DNA of 64,000 nt from positions 248,001-312,000 of the forward strand of contig NZ_JAAHBP010000009.1 in NCBI RefSeq assembly GCF_023184515.1, given 5' to 3'. The notes below the pieces were generated by a model, which saw nothing but the letters and a program-made list of their open reading frames with translations, ran no database searches and was not told the origin of the DNA. Source of the DNA: Streptomyces sp. D2-8. GTDB lineage: Bacteria; Actinomycetota; Actinomycetes; Streptomycetales; Streptomycetaceae. The translations under genes and the position numbers were made by a program. Positions 42,544 through 51,845 of the stretch are shown here, piece by piece. Position 1 is the stretch's first letter. Each line of letters starts with the position of its first letter.

Positions 42544-43830
42544 ACCGACGCCCACGACACCGCAGCAGACAGCTCACTGCGAACCACCGGAGGCGCCCCT
42601 CCGGACGACGGCGGATCTTCTGCTACGGAGGCGCCGATCCCTTTGCTCGAACCGCGTGAGGGCATTCCGCCCGTCATCGCGGACGAGACCGCCCTGGCCC
42701 GGGTGATCGCCGCCTTCGAGGCGGGATCCGGGCCCGTCGCCGTCGACGCCGAGCGCGCGTCCGGCTACCGCTACGGGCAGCGCGCCTACCTCGTGCAGCT
42801 GCGCCGGGAGGGTGCCGGAACGGCCCTGATCGACCCCGTGGCCTGCCCCGACCTGTCCGCCCTCGGCGATGCCCTGTCCGGCGTCGAGTGGGTGCTGCAC
42901 GCCGCCACCCAGGACCTGCCCTGCCTGCGCGAGATAGGCATGGTGCCGACGCGGCTGTTCGACACGGAGCTGGCCGGACGGCTCGCCGGGTTCCCCCGGG
43001 TCGGCCTCGGCGCGATGGTCGAGAGCGTGCTGGGCTTCGTCCTGGAGAAGGGGCACTCCGCCGTCGACTGGTCGACCCGGCCCCTGCCCGAGCCCTGGCT
43101 GCGCTACGCGGCGCTGGACGTCGAGCTGCTCGTCGACCTGCGCGACGCGCTGGAGAAGGAGCTGGACCGGCAGGGCAAGCTGGAGTGGGCCTGCCAGGAG
43201 TTCGACGCGATCGCCTCGGCTCCGCCGCCCGAGCCCCGCAAGGACCCGTGGCGACGTACGTCCGGCATGCACAAGGTGCGCCGGCGGCGGCAGCTGGCCG
43301 TCGTACGGGAGCTGTGGCAGACCCGGGACCGGATCGCGCAGCGGCGGGACGTGTCGCCGGGCAAGGTGCTCGGGGACGCGGCCATCGTGGAGGCCGCGCT
43401 GGCGCTTCCGGCCAATGTGCAGGCGCTGGCCGTGCTGAACGGTTTTGGACACCGCGTGGGCAGGCGGCAGCTGGAGCAGTGGCAGGCGGCGGTGGACCGG
43501 GCGAAGGCCATGAGCGAGGCGCAGCTGCCGCAGCCGGGGCAGCCGGTGACCGGCCCTCCGCCGCCGCGTGCCTGGGCCGACAAGGACCCCGCGGCCGCTG
43601 CGCGGCTGTCCGCTGCCCGGGCCGGGGTGTCGGCGCTGGCCGAGCAGCTGAACATGCCGCAGGAGAATCTGATCACGCCGGACACGGTGCGGCGGGTGTG
43701 CTGGGAACCGCCGGCGGTGGTGGACGCCGAGTCGGTGGCGGCCGCGCTGACAGGTCATGGCGCGCGGCCGTGGCAGGTGGAGCAGGTGACGCCGGTGCTG
43801 GTGGAGGCGCTGTCCGCGAAGGAGGCCTGA
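42541..43830 (+). CDS. rnd: ribonuclease D
   Basis: 3'-to-5' exoribonuclease of 429 aa involved in tRNA and small RNA 3' maturation. The DEDD residues are visible: D and E in AVDAERASGY, the next D in ATQDLPCL, and Y and D in RYAALDVELL. An HRDC domain follows (RRRQLAVVRELWQTRD, SPGKVLGDAAIVEAA). The N-terminal 40 residues are a Ser/Asp/Gly-rich actinobacterial extension. The gene begins at a leaderless-type GTG. The far C-terminus has a second helical region (TPDTVRRVCWEPP). Confidence 0.93.
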   Translation: MTDAHDTAADSSLRTTGGAPPDDGGSSATEAPIPLLEPREGIPPVIADETALARVIAAFEAGSGPVAVDAERASGYRYGQRAYLVQLRREGAGTALIDPVACPDLSALGDALSGVEWVLHAATQDLPCLREIGMVPTRLFDTELAGRLAGFPRVGLGAMVESVLGFVLEKGHSAVDWSTRPLPEPWLRYAALDVELLVDLRDALEKELDRQGKLEWACQEFDAIASAPPPEPRKDPWRRTSGMHKVRRRRQLAVVRELWQTRDRIAQRRDVSPGKVLGDAAIVEAALALPANVQALAVLNGFGHRVGRRQLEQWQAAVDRAKAMSEAQLPQPGQPVTGPPPPRAWADKDPAAAARLSAARAGVSALAEQLNMPQENLITPDTVRRVCWEPPAVVDAESVAAALTGHGARPWQVEQVTPVLVEALSAKEA

Positions 43831-43842
43831 CGGCAGGGCCGG

Positions 43843-44673
43843 CTACTTCGTCGCGCCCCGGGTGAAACCGTTGTAGATGAACCGCTGAAGGAACAGGAAG
43901 ACGACCAGGGTGGGGACGATGACCAGGATCGCTCCCGCCGAGATCGTCTCCCAGTGGGCGCCGAGCGGGCCCTTGAAGCGGAACAGCGACGTCGAGATCA
44001 CGCCAAGATCTTCGGAGGGCATGTAGAGGAAGGGGATGTAGAAGTCGTTGTAGACGTTGATCCCCTTCACGATCACGACCGTCGCGATCGCCGGCTTCAG
44101 CAGCGGGAAGATGACCTTGCGGTAGACCGTGAAGGCGTTGGCGCCGTCGAGGCGGGCCGACTCGTCCAGGGAGACCGGGATCGAGCGGACGAACTGCAGG
44201 AAAATGTAGATCGAGACGATGTCCGTGCCCATGTAGAGGGCGATCGGCGCCCAGAGACTGTCGAACATGCCGAAGCTGTTGACGATCTGGAAGGTGGCCA
44301 CCTGGGTGGTCACCCCGGGGACCAGCGCGGCGACCAGGAACAGGGCCAGCACCGACCTGCGGAAGCGGAACCGGAAGCGGTCGATGGCGTAGGCCGTCAT
44401 CGAGCCGATGAGGACCGTGCCGCCGACGGCCACGACCAGGATGATCGCGGTGTTGGCGAACGCCGGAAGCATCCGGCCGTCCTGGAACGCCGTCACGTAG
44501 TTGCCGACGTTGAACGGGTCGCCGGGGAGCGCGAGCGCTCCGCTGCCGTCCGCCATCTCCTTCTCGGACTTGAGGGAGGTCAGGAACACGGCGGCCAGCG
44601 GGAGCAGGACCACCGCGGTCGCGGCGATCAGCGACAGATACACGAGGACGCGGGTCACCGCGCGGCGCGTCAT
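43843..44673 (-). CDS. carbohydrate ABC transporter permease (MalG type)
   Basis: Second channel subunit of a sugar importer, 276 aa, with six membrane helices. The EAA loop reads LDESARLDGANAFTVYRKVI and the end is FLQRFIYNGFTRGATK, both typical of MalG/CUT1 permeases. The ATG overlaps the stop of the other permease (ATGA). No ATPase gene is present in the operon, as usual for Streptomyces CUT1 systems, which share the MsiK ATPase encoded elsewhere (family knowledge). The substrate is probably a manno-oligosaccharide because a beta-mannosidase is divergent. Confidence 0.92.
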   Translation of the reverse strand: MTRRAVTRVLVYLSLIAATAVVLLPLAAVFLTSLKSEKEMADGSGALALPGDPFNVGNYVTAFQDGRMLPAFANTAIILVVAVGGTVLIGSMTAYAIDRFRFRFRRSVLALFLVAALVPGVTTQVATFQIVNSFGMFDSLWAPIALYMGTDIVSIYIFLQFVRSIPVSLDESARLDGANAFTVYRKVIFPLLKPAIATVVIVKGINVYNDFYIPFLYMPSEDLGVISTSLFRFKGPLGAHWETISAGAILVIVPTLVVFLFLQRFIYNGFTRGATK

Positions 44674-45620
44674 ACGAGGTCCACCTTGTCGTCGGGGGCG
44701 AGGCGCCGCTGCACCCAGGTCACCGCCAGGACGATCAGCAGCAGCACGACCGCGGCCGCCGAGGCGAGCCCCGTCTTGTTGAACTGGAACGCCAGCTTCA
44801 CGGTCTGGATCACGAAGGTCTCGGTGCCGGTCGCGCCGCCGGTCATGATGTACGGGATCTCGAAGACCGACAGGGAGCCCGAGATCGACAGGATCACGGT
44901 GAGGGACAGCACCGGCTTGATGCCCGGCGCGATGATGTGGCGGAACTGGTGCCAGCGGTTCGCGCCGTCCAGTTCGGCCGCCTCGTACAGCTCCCCGGGG
45001 ATCGACTGGATCGCGCCGAGGAAGAGGACGAAGTTCAGGCCCAGGTAGCGCCAGACCGAGACGGCGGCGAGGGAGGTGTTCGCCGACGTCGGGGTGCCGA
45101 GCCATGCGCGGTCCGTCTCCACGCCGAACAGGCTCAGCACGGAGTCGAGGGTGCCGCCGTCCTGGAAGAAGTAGAGGAAGACGAATCCGATCGCCACGCC
45201 GTTGATCAGGTACGGGAAGAACAGCACGCCCTTGAAGAAGTTCCGGAAGCGGACGTTGAAGCTGAGGATCGTGGCGAAGTAGAGCGCGGCCACGATCTGG
45301 ACCACCGAGGCCGCCAGGTAGTAGCCGCTGACCCAGAAGACCTCGAACAGCTCCGAGCGGGTGAAGAGTTCGGCGTAGTTCTCCGCTCCCGTGTAGCGCA
45401 GTTCGGGGCTCACTCCGTCCCAGTCGGTGAAGCTGTACGCGACCATGTTGGCGATCGGCGCGTAGGTGAAGACGATCAGGAGGGCGAGCGGGGCGAGCAG
45501 GAAGAGCCAGGGGGTGGCCCCGTGCCACAGACGTGCCCGGCGCGGGGCGGGGGCCGGGACGGGGGCGGCGGCCGCCCCCGCGGCGGCCCCGAGGGCCGCC
45601 TTCTCGGTGGTGTCCGTCAT
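44670..45620 (-). CDS. carbohydrate ABC transporter permease (MalF type)
   Basis: First channel subunit, 316 aa. After a Pro/Ala-rich N-terminal tail come six helices; the EAA loop is LYEAAELDGANRWHQFRHII followed by KPVLSLTVILSISGSL. The protein begins one base inside the stop of the binding-protein gene (TGATG), so binding protein and both permeases are one operon. It ends in a charged tail (RRLAPDDKVDLV). Confidence 0.92.
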   Translation of the reverse strand: MTDTTEKAALGAAAGAAAAPVPAPAPRRARLWHGATPWLFLLAPLALLIVFTYAPIANMVAYSFTDWDGVSPELRYTGAENYAELFTRSELFEVFWVSGYYLAASVVQIVAALYFATILSFNVRFRNFFKGVLFFPYLINGVAIGFVFLYFFQDGGTLDSVLSLFGVETDRAWLGTPTSANTSLAAVSVWRYLGLNFVLFLGAIQSIPGELYEAAELDGANRWHQFRHIIAPGIKPVLSLTVILSISGSLSVFEIPYIMTGGATGTETFVIQTVKLAFQFNKTGLASAAAVVLLLIVLAVTWVQRRLAPDDKVDLV

Positions 45621-46933
45621 CAGGACCCCAGCGACTTCTCGGTCTCGGTCCACTTCTCGCCGAGGCGGGCCAGGAACTCGTCCAGGCTGCCCTTCGTGGC
45701 ACCGCGTGCGAGGTCGACGAGGTCCTGGCGGTAGTCGGGCTTGTAGATGCCGATCTCGGACTGGTTGTCGATGGACTTCACCCGGGCGCCCTGGCTGTCG
45801 TCGAGGTCGAGGAGCTTCACGTCCTTCTCCTGGTACGGCTTCAGCACATCGGGCAGCGGGGCGTCCTTGACCGGGGACAGCGCCAGGTTGTCCCGCGCGT
45901 AGCCGGACTTCTCGGTGAACCAGTCGATCCAGGCGCGGGCCGCCGTCTTGTTCTCGGAGTGGACGTTGACGGCCTGGTTGTAGTCGGGCAGCGCCACCGC
46001 GCAGAACGTGCCGTTCTTCTGGGCGGGGAAGGGCATGAACCCGATGTCGTCCGGGTCGGCGCCGGCCTGCTTCGCCGCGCCCTGCATCTGGATGACCGCC
46101 CAGGAGCCGAGCCACATCGTGGCGATCTCGCCCTTCGCCAGCTTGGGCTTGGACGCTTCCCAGTTGGTGGTCGTCGGGTCCTTCTCGACGAGCCCCTCGT
46201 GCACGATGTCGTACAGCAGCTTGTCGGCGGTCCGCAGGTCGGCGCCCTCGGCCCACGGGTCGCCCTCGGCGAGTGAGGTGGTGGCCTGCTCGTCACAGCT
46301 GACGGAACCGTTGACCTGCGTCCACTGGGTGAGCGGCCACATGTCCTTGAAGTTGGTGTAGTACGGGACCGCTTCGGTCTTCGACTTGATCGCCTTCAGG
46401 TCGTCGAGGAACTCGGCGGGTGTCGTGGGCCAGTCGGTGATCCCGGCCCGCTGCCACACCTTCTTGTTGTAGATGAAGCCCGGGACCGCGCCGAGCGGGC
46501 TCTGGCCGTAGACCTTGCCCTCGACGGTGGTGTAGTCGGTGAAGCGGTACTTCTCGCTCCGCTCGTCCTGACTGCCCAGCGAGGCGAAGAACTTGGAGTA
46601 GTCCTTCTTCTCGATCACCGCGGGGATCATGAGGACGTCGCCGTAGTTCTCCGTGTTCATACGGATCTTGACTTCGCCCTCGTAGTCGGTGATGGCGTCG
46701 AACTCGACCTTCACCTTGGGGTACGTCTTGTTGAACTCGGCGGCGTACTTCTTCATCGTCCCGTCCTGCACGAGGTCGGTCCGGTGGGTCAGGACGGTGA
46801 TGGTCCCGTTGGCCTTGGAGGGATCGTCGGGCGCCTCGGCGTCGGCGCCTCGGGAGGAGCCTCCGGTGCCGGTGCAGCCGGAGGCCAGCAGGGCGGCGCC
46901 CACGGTGAGGGCGAGGACGGTTCGGCGGTTCAT
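45620..46933 (-). CDS. extracellular sugar-binding lipoprotein
   Basis: Binding protein of the importer, 437 aa. Signal with lipobox LLASGC, then a family 1 solute-binding fold: NGTITVLTHRTDLVQDG, AAEFNKTYPKVKVEFDAITD, and MWLGSWAVIQMQGAAKQAG. Cys residues outside the lipobox (SVSCDEQ, GTFCAVA) may form a disulfide. I choose ATG 46933 because GGAG is nine bases before it; an ATG two codons earlier leaves only three. The region between it and the mannosidase gene holds two ACCGGT operators. Confidence 0.92.
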   Translation of the reverse strand: MNRRTVLALTVGAALLASGCTGTGGSSRGADAEAPDDPSKANGTITVLTHRTDLVQDGTMKKYAAEFNKTYPKVKVEFDAITDYEGEVKIRMNTENYGDVLMIPAVIEKKDYSKFFASLGSQDERSEKYRFTDYTTVEGKVYGQSPLGAVPGFIYNKKVWQRAGITDWPTTPAEFLDDLKAIKSKTEAVPYYTNFKDMWPLTQWTQVNGSVSCDEQATTSLAEGDPWAEGADLRTADKLLYDIVHEGLVEKDPTTTNWEASKPKLAKGEIATMWLGSWAVIQMQGAAKQAGADPDDIGFMPFPAQKNGTFCAVALPDYNQAVNVHSENKTAARAWIDWFTEKSGYARDNLALSPVKDAPLPDVLKPYQEKDVKLLDLDDSQGARVKSIDNQSEIGIYKPDYRQDLVDLARGATKGSLDEFLARLGEKWTETEKSLGS

Positions 46934-47019
46934 GTGCATCAGCTCCGTTCGCTGAGGGCGACTCGGGACGGACGAGCACGTGCGGTATGGCTGGTTCGGA
47001 ACTCTGACAGCGTGCACTC

Positions 47020-47084
47020 AACCGGTAAAGTCCCAATCGCGCCAACGATGCGAAACCGACACTCGACTCTTCACTGAACCGGTT
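47020..47084. promoter_or_regulatory. paired ACCGGT operators in the mannosidase/importer divergent region
   Basis: CTCAACCGGTAAAG (core 47020-47027) and CTGAACCGGTTAAGG (core AACCGGTT, 47077-47084) have centres 57 bp apart. LacI-family operators have a central CG and such arms. The regulator encoded downstream of the mannosidase gene is the natural candidate to bind both. Confidence 0.65.
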
Positions 47085-47096
47085 AAGGGAGTGCGC

Positions 47097-49466
47097 ATGC
47101 TGGAGACCACACCGCTCGGCGACGGATGGATCCTGCGGCACGACTCGGGCGCGCTGCCGGCCACCGTGCCGGGGTGCGTGCACACCGACCTGATGGCAGC
47201 CGGAGTGATCCCGGACCCGTTCCTCGGCCGGAACGAGACCGAGGTGGCGTGGGTGGGGCGCCGGGACTGGACGTACGAGCGGGAGATCGGCGGCTCGGGA
47301 GGGCTGGAGCAGACCGACCTGGTCTTCGACGGGCTCGACACCGTCGCCGAGATCTCCCTGGACGGGCGGCTGCTGGGGAAGGTGCGCAACATGCACCGCT
47401 CGTACCGGTTCGATGTGACGGGCCTGTCCGGGCGGCTGTCGGTGCGGTTCGTCTCCGCCTACGCCGAGGCCGAGGCCGTGCGGGGCCGGGTGGGCGAGCG
47501 GCCCGCCGCGTACGCCGAGCCCTACCAGTACCTGCGCAAGATGGCCTGCTCCTTCGGCTGGGACTGGGGGCCGACCCTGGTGACGGCCGGGATCTGGCGG
47601 CCGGTGCGCCTGGAGCACTGGTCGACGGCCCGGATCGCCCGGGTGCGCCCGCTGGTCACCGTCGAGGAGGGCACGGGCGTCGTCGAGCTGGCCGTCGACG
47701 TCGAGCGGACCCGGGTCGAGGCCCCGCTGTCCGTGGAGGCGACCGTCGCGGGAGTGCGGGCGCGGGCCGAGATCGGGGGTTCGGGTGGGGCCGTACGGCT
47801 GCGGGTACCGGACGCGCGGCTGTGGTGGCCGCGCGGGTACGGCGAACAGCCGCTCTACGACGTCGAGTTGAGGCTGCTGCACGGCGACGACGCCCTGGAC
47901 GTGTGGCGGCGCCGGATCGGCTTCCGGACCGTGGAGCTGGACCGGCGGCCCGACGCGCACGGCACCGGCTTCACCCTCGTCGTCAACGGCGAGCGGCTCT
48001 TCGCACGGGGCGTCAACTGGATCCCCGACGACGTCTTCCCGTCCCGGATCAGCCGCGGGCGCTACCGGGAGCGGCTGGAGCAGGCCGCCGGCGCGGGCGT
48101 GGATCTCGTACGGATCTGGGGCGGCGGGATCTACGAGAGCGAGGACTTCTACGACGCCTGCGACGAGCTCGGCCTGCTGGTCTGGCAGGACTTCCCGTTC
48201 GCGTGCGCGGCCTACCCGGAGGAGCAGCCGCTGCGCGGCGAGGTGGAGGCCGAGGCGCGGGAGAACGTCGTACGGCTGATGCCGCATCCGTCGCTCGTGC
48301 TGTGGAACGGCAACAACGAGAACCTGTGGGGCTTCCGGGACTGGGAGTGGGAGCCGCGGCTGGCCGGGGACTCCTGGGGCGAGGGCTACTACCTGGGCGT
48401 CCTGCCGCGCGTGGTCGCCGAGGTGGACCCGACCCGGCCGTACACCGCGGGGAGCCCCTGGTCCGGGTCCTGGCGGCACCACCCGAACGACCCGGCGCAC
48501 GGCACCCACCACTCGTGGGAGGTGTGGAACCGGGAGGACTACGCGGACTACCGGCGATGCGTGCCGCGGTTCGTCGCCGAGTTCGGCTGGCAGGCGCCGC
48601 CCGCGTACACCACGCTGCGCCGCGCCCTGCCCGGGGAGGAACTCGCCCCGGACTCCCCCGGCATGCTGCACCACCAGAAGGCCGACGACGGCAACGGCAA
48701 GCTGAAGCGGGGCCTTCAGCGGCATTTCGCCGTGCCGGACGGGGACTTCGACCGGTGGCACTACCTCATGCAGCTCAACCAGGCGCGGGCGGTCGCGGCC
48801 GGGATCGAGCACTGGCGCTCCCACTGGCCGGTGTGCGCGGGCACGATCGTCTGGCAGCTCAACGACTGCTGGCCGGTGACGTCCTGGGCGGCGATCGACG
48901 GGGACGGCCGGGAGAAGCCGCTCTACCACGAGTTGAAACGGCTGTACGCGGACCGGTTGCTGACACTGCGGGCGCAGGACGGCCGGCTGGTGCTGGCCGC
49001 CGTCAACCAGGCGGCCGGGGACTGGGCGGGGACGCTCACCCTGCGCCGGATGTCCGTCGAGGGCGAGGTGATCGCGGAGCGCCGTGCCGGGCTGGCGGCC
49101 GGGGCACGGGACGTGGCCCGGGTGGACGTGCCGCGCGAGCTGACGCCCGTCGGGCCGAAGGAGTTCCTGGTCGCGGACGCGGACCGGCTGCGGGCGTTGC
49201 ACTTCCCGGTGCCCGACCGCGATGTCCCCTACCCCGCCCCGCGGTTCGAGGTCGCGCTCGCCCCGGGCGGGATCACGGTGACCGCCCGCACCCTGGTCCG
49301 GGACCTGCTGCTCCAGGCCGACCGGCTGGACCCGGAAGCCCGGGCCGACCGGGGGCTGGTCACCCTGCTGCCGGGCGAAGAGGTGACCATCGGGGTGCGC
49401 GGCTGGAAGACTCCGGACGCGGAGACTGCTCGTTCGGCCCTGTACTGCGTGGAGCCCACCCCATGA
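47097..49466 (+). CDS. beta-mannosidase (glycoside hydrolase family 2)
   Basis: Cytosolic exo-enzyme of 789 aa, without signal peptide, releasing mannose from the non-reducing end of beta-mannosides. The sugar-binding domain shows FDGLDTVAEISLDGRLLG and CSFGWDWGPTLVTAGIW, a block characteristic of beta-mannosidases; the TIM barrel has LVRIWGGGIYESEDFYD, the acid/base Glu in WNGNNENLWG and the nucleophile Glu in VAEFGWQAPP. ATG 47097 follows AAGGGAG. The gene is coupled to the LacI regulator (ATGA) and divergent from the importer, so imported manno-oligosaccharides are likely to be its substrates. Confidence 0.93.
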   Translation: MLETTPLGDGWILRHDSGALPATVPGCVHTDLMAAGVIPDPFLGRNETEVAWVGRRDWTYEREIGGSGGLEQTDLVFDGLDTVAEISLDGRLLGKVRNMHRSYRFDVTGLSGRLSVRFVSAYAEAEAVRGRVGERPAAYAEPYQYLRKMACSFGWDWGPTLVTAGIWRPVRLEHWSTARIARVRPLVTVEEGTGVVELAVDVERTRVEAPLSVEATVAGVRARAEIGGSGGAVRLRVPDARLWWPRGYGEQPLYDVELRLLHGDDALDVWRRRIGFRTVELDRRPDAHGTGFTLVVNGERLFARGVNWIPDDVFPSRISRGRYRERLEQAAGAGVDLVRIWGGGIYESEDFYDACDELGLLVWQDFPFACAAYPEEQPLRGEVEAEARENVVRLMPHPSLVLWNGNNENLWGFRDWEWEPRLAGDSWGEGYYLGVLPRVVAEVDPTRPYTAGSPWSGSWRHHPNDPAHGTHHSWEVWNREDYADYRRCVPRFVAEFGWQAPPAYTTLRRALPGEELAPDSPGMLHHQKADDGNGKLKRGLQRHFAVPDGDFDRWHYLMQLNQARAVAAGIEHWRSHWPVCAGTIVWQLNDCWPVTSWAAIDGDGREKPLYHELKRLYADRLLTLRAQDGRLVLAAVNQAAGDWAGTLTLRRMSVEGEVIAERRAGLAAGARDVARVDVPRELTPVGPKEFLVADADRLRALHFPVPDRDVPYPAPRFEVALAPGGITVTARTLVRDLLLQADRLDPEARADRGLVTLLPGEEVTIGVRGWKTPDAETARSALYCVEPTP

Positions 49467-50506
49467 CGGCAACGCCTGCCCCTCGCGTCACCATCAAGGA
49501 CGTCGCCGCGCGCGCCGGTGTGTCCAAGGGTGCCGTGTCCCTCGCGTTCAACCACAAGCCGGGTCTGTCGAAGGCCACCCGGGACCGGATCTTCCTCGCG
49601 GCCCGGGAGCTGGGCTGGGCGCCGAGCCTCACGGCGCGGACGCTGGCCGGATCGCGGGTGGACGTGGTGGGGCTGGCCGTGTGCCGGCCGGCGCGGATGC
49701 TGGGGCTCGAGCCCTGGTACATGGAGTTCGTGTCGGGCGTGGAGAGCGTGCTGGCCGAGCACTCCAGCTCGCTGCTGCTGAGGCTCGTACGGAACATGGA
49801 CGAGGAGGTGGGCGTCCAGGAGGCGTGGTGGCGAGGGCGGCAGATCGGCGGGTCGATCCTCGTCGACTTCCGCGCGGACGATCCCCGGGTGGCCATGGCG
49901 GAGCGGCTCGGGATGCCGGTGGTCGCCGTCGGGCATCCCTCGCTGACCGGGGGGCTCACGTCGGTGTGGACGGACGACGCCACGGCCGTGACGGAGGCGG
50001 TGCGGTATCTGGCCGCGCTGGGGCACCGGCGGATCGCCCGGGTCGGCGGGGCGGCGGACCTCGGGCACACGGCGATCCGGACGGCGGCGTTCGACGAGGC
50101 GGCGGGGGCGCTGGCCCTGGCCGGGGCGTGGCAGGTCGCGACGGACTTCTCGGGGGACGCGGGGGCCCGGGCGACACGGTCGCTGCTGACCGCGGCGCCG
50201 GCCGACCGGCCGACCGCGATCGTGTACGACAACGACATCATGGCGGTGGCGGGGCTGTCGGTGACGGCGGAGATGGGCCTTCGGGTGCCGGCGGACGTGT
50301 CGCTGCTGGCCTGGGACGACTCGCAGCTGTGCCGGCTGACGCATCCGACCCTGTCGGCGATGAGCCATGACGTGCACGGGTTCGGGGCGGAGGTGGCCCG
50401 GACGTTGTTCTCCGTGATCACCGGGGATGCCCAGGCGCCCGGGTCACACCCCGTGCCCACGCCCGTACTGACACCGAGAGGGTCCACAGCACCCCCGAAG
50501 GTGTGA
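49463..50506 (+). CDS. LacI-family regulator of the mannoside locus
   Basis: 347-aa repressor. The HTH is VTIKDVAARAGVSKGAVSLA, with hinge ATRDRIFLAARELGWAPSL, and a sugar-binding domain with IVYDNDIMAVAGLS and SLLAWDDSQLCRLTHP, the C-terminal effector-site blocks. It starts within the mannosidase stop codon (ATGA). The probable targets are the two ACCGGT sites in the divergent region, with a mannoside or mannose as inducer; that is inference from position. Confidence 0.92.
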   Translation: MTATPAPRVTIKDVAARAGVSKGAVSLAFNHKPGLSKATRDRIFLAARELGWAPSLTARTLAGSRVDVVGLAVCRPARMLGLEPWYMEFVSGVESVLAEHSSSLLLRLVRNMDEEVGVQEAWWRGRQIGGSILVDFRADDPRVAMAERLGMPVVAVGHPSLTGGLTSVWTDDATAVTEAVRYLAALGHRRIARVGGAADLGHTAIRTAAFDEAAGALALAGAWQVATDFSGDAGARATRSLLTAAPADRPTAIVYDNDIMAVAGLSVTAEMGLRVPADVSLLAWDDSQLCRLTHPTLSAMSHDVHGFGAEVARTLFSVITGDAQAPGSHPVPTPVLTPRGSTAPPKV

Positions 50507-50542
50507 CGTTCACCGCTCCCCCCGCCAGGACTGTGCAGCTAC

Positions 50543-50581
50543 GTTACTCATAAGTAGCATGGGGCCTGAGCGCGCGCTCAG
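50543..50581 (+). promoter_or_regulatory. promoter-region operator and palindrome before the thiolase gene
   Basis: GTTACTCATAAGTAGC (50543-50558) contains TACT-N4-AGTA, a TetR-like operator arrangement, and overlaps a -10-like TAGCAT at 50555-50560. Just downstream CTGAGCGCGCGCTCAG (50566-50581) is a perfect 16-bp palindrome in the leader. Control by an acyl-CoA-responsive regulator is plausible but not shown. Confidence 0.45.
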
Positions 50582-50627
50582 CGCATCGCAGCAGCAATGC
50601 AGATCCTGACCCTGGAGGAGAGCCATC

Positions 50628-51845
50628 GTGCCTCGTACCGTCAGGGACGTCGTCTTCGTCGACGGCGTCCGCACCCCGTTCGGCAAGGCGGGCCCGAAGG
50701 GCATCTACCACGAGACCCGTGCCGACGACCTCGTCGTGAAGGCGATCCGGGAGCTGCTGCGCCGCAACCCCGGACTCGACCCGAAGAAGATCGACGAGGT
50801 CGCCATCGCCGCGACCACGCAGATCGGTGACCAGGGCCTGACCCTCGGTCGCACCGCCGGGATCCTCGCCGGTCTCCCGCAGTCCGTGCCGGGCTACTCC
50901 ATCGACCGCATGTGCGCCGGCGCCCTGACCGCCGTCACCGCGGTCGCCGGTTCCGTGGCCTTCGGTGCCTACGACGCCGCCATCGCCGGTGGTGTCGAGC
51001 ACATGGGGCGTCACCCCATGGGCGAGGGCGTGGACCCGAACCCGCGGTTCGTCTCCGAGAAGCTGGTCGACGAGTCGGCCCTGTTCATGGGCATGACCGC
51101 GGAGAACCTGCACGACCGTTACCCGCAGATCACCAAGCTGCGCGCCGACGAGTACGCCGTGCGCTCCCAGGAGAAGGCCGCCAAGGCGTACGCCAACGGC
51201 AAGATCCAGGCCGACCTGGTGCCGATCTCGGTACGCCGCACCTCCCCCGAGGCCGGTGAGACGGGCTGGGGCCTGGTCACCGCCGACGAGCCGATGCGCC
51301 CGGGCACGACCCTGGAGAACCTCTCCGGTCTGAAGACCCCGTTCCGTGTGCACGGCCGGGTCACCGCCGGTAACGCGGCCGGTCTGAACGACGGCGCCAC
51401 CGCCTCGCTCATCGCCTCCGAGGACTTCGCGCGGGAGCACGACCTCCCCGTGAAGATGCGCCTGGTCTCCTACTCCTTCGCGGGCGTCGAGCCGGAGGTC
51501 ATGGGCTACGGCCCGATCCCGGCGACGGAGAAGGCGCTGGCCCAGGCGGACCTGTCGATCTCCGACATCGGCCTGTTCGAGATCAACGAGGCCTTCGCCG
51601 TTCAGGTCCTGGCCTTCCTGGACCACTACGGCATCGCCGACGACGACGAGCGCGTCAACCAGTACGGCGGCGCCATCGCCTTCGGGCACCCGCTCGCCTC
51701 CTCCGGCGTCCGTCTGATGACGCAGCTGGCCCGCCAGTTCGAGGAGCAGCCGCACGTCCGCTACGGCCTGACGACCATGTGCGTCGGCTTCGGCATGGGC
51801 GCGACGGTCATCTGGGAGAACCCGCACTTCGAGGGGGACAAGTGA
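50628..51845 (+). CDS. acetyl-CoA acyltransferase (thiolase, FadA type)
   Basis: Last step of beta-oxidation: thiolytic cleavage of 3-ketoacyl-CoA. 405 aa. The acyl-accepting Cys is C96 in SIDRMCAGALT; NEAFAVQVLAF, IAFGHPLASSG (catalytic His) and the second Cys in TTMCVGFGMGA are all present. GTG 50628 follows CTGGAGGAG. The gene overlaps the multifunctional enzyme gene by four bases (GTGA), giving a two-gene beta-oxidation operon. Confidence 0.95.
   Translation: MPRTVRDVVFVDGVRTPFGKAGPKGIYHETRADDLVVKAIRELLRRNPGLDPKKIDEVAIAATTQIGDQGLTLGRTAGILAGLPQSVPGYSIDRMCAGALTAVTAVAGSVAFGAYDAAIAGGVEHMGRHPMGEGVDPNPRFVSEKLVDESALFMGMTAENLHDRYPQITKLRADEYAVRSQEKAAKAYANGKIQADLVPISVRRTSPEAGETGWGLVTADEPMRPGTTLENLSGLKTPFRVHGRVTAGNAAGLNDGATASLIASEDFAREHDLPVKMRLVSYSFAGVEPEVMGYGPIPATEKALAQADLSISDIGLFEINEAFAVQVLAFLDHYGIADDDERVNQYGGAIAFGHPLASSGVRLMTQLARQFEEQPHVRYGLTTMCVGFGMGATVIWENPHFEGDK

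Noticed and set aside
46293..49472. A 1059-residue open frame on the minus strand over the mannosidase gene
   Set aside because: The plus strand encodes a complete GH2 enzyme with both catalytic glutamates; the antisense frame is repetitive Pro/Gly/Arg.
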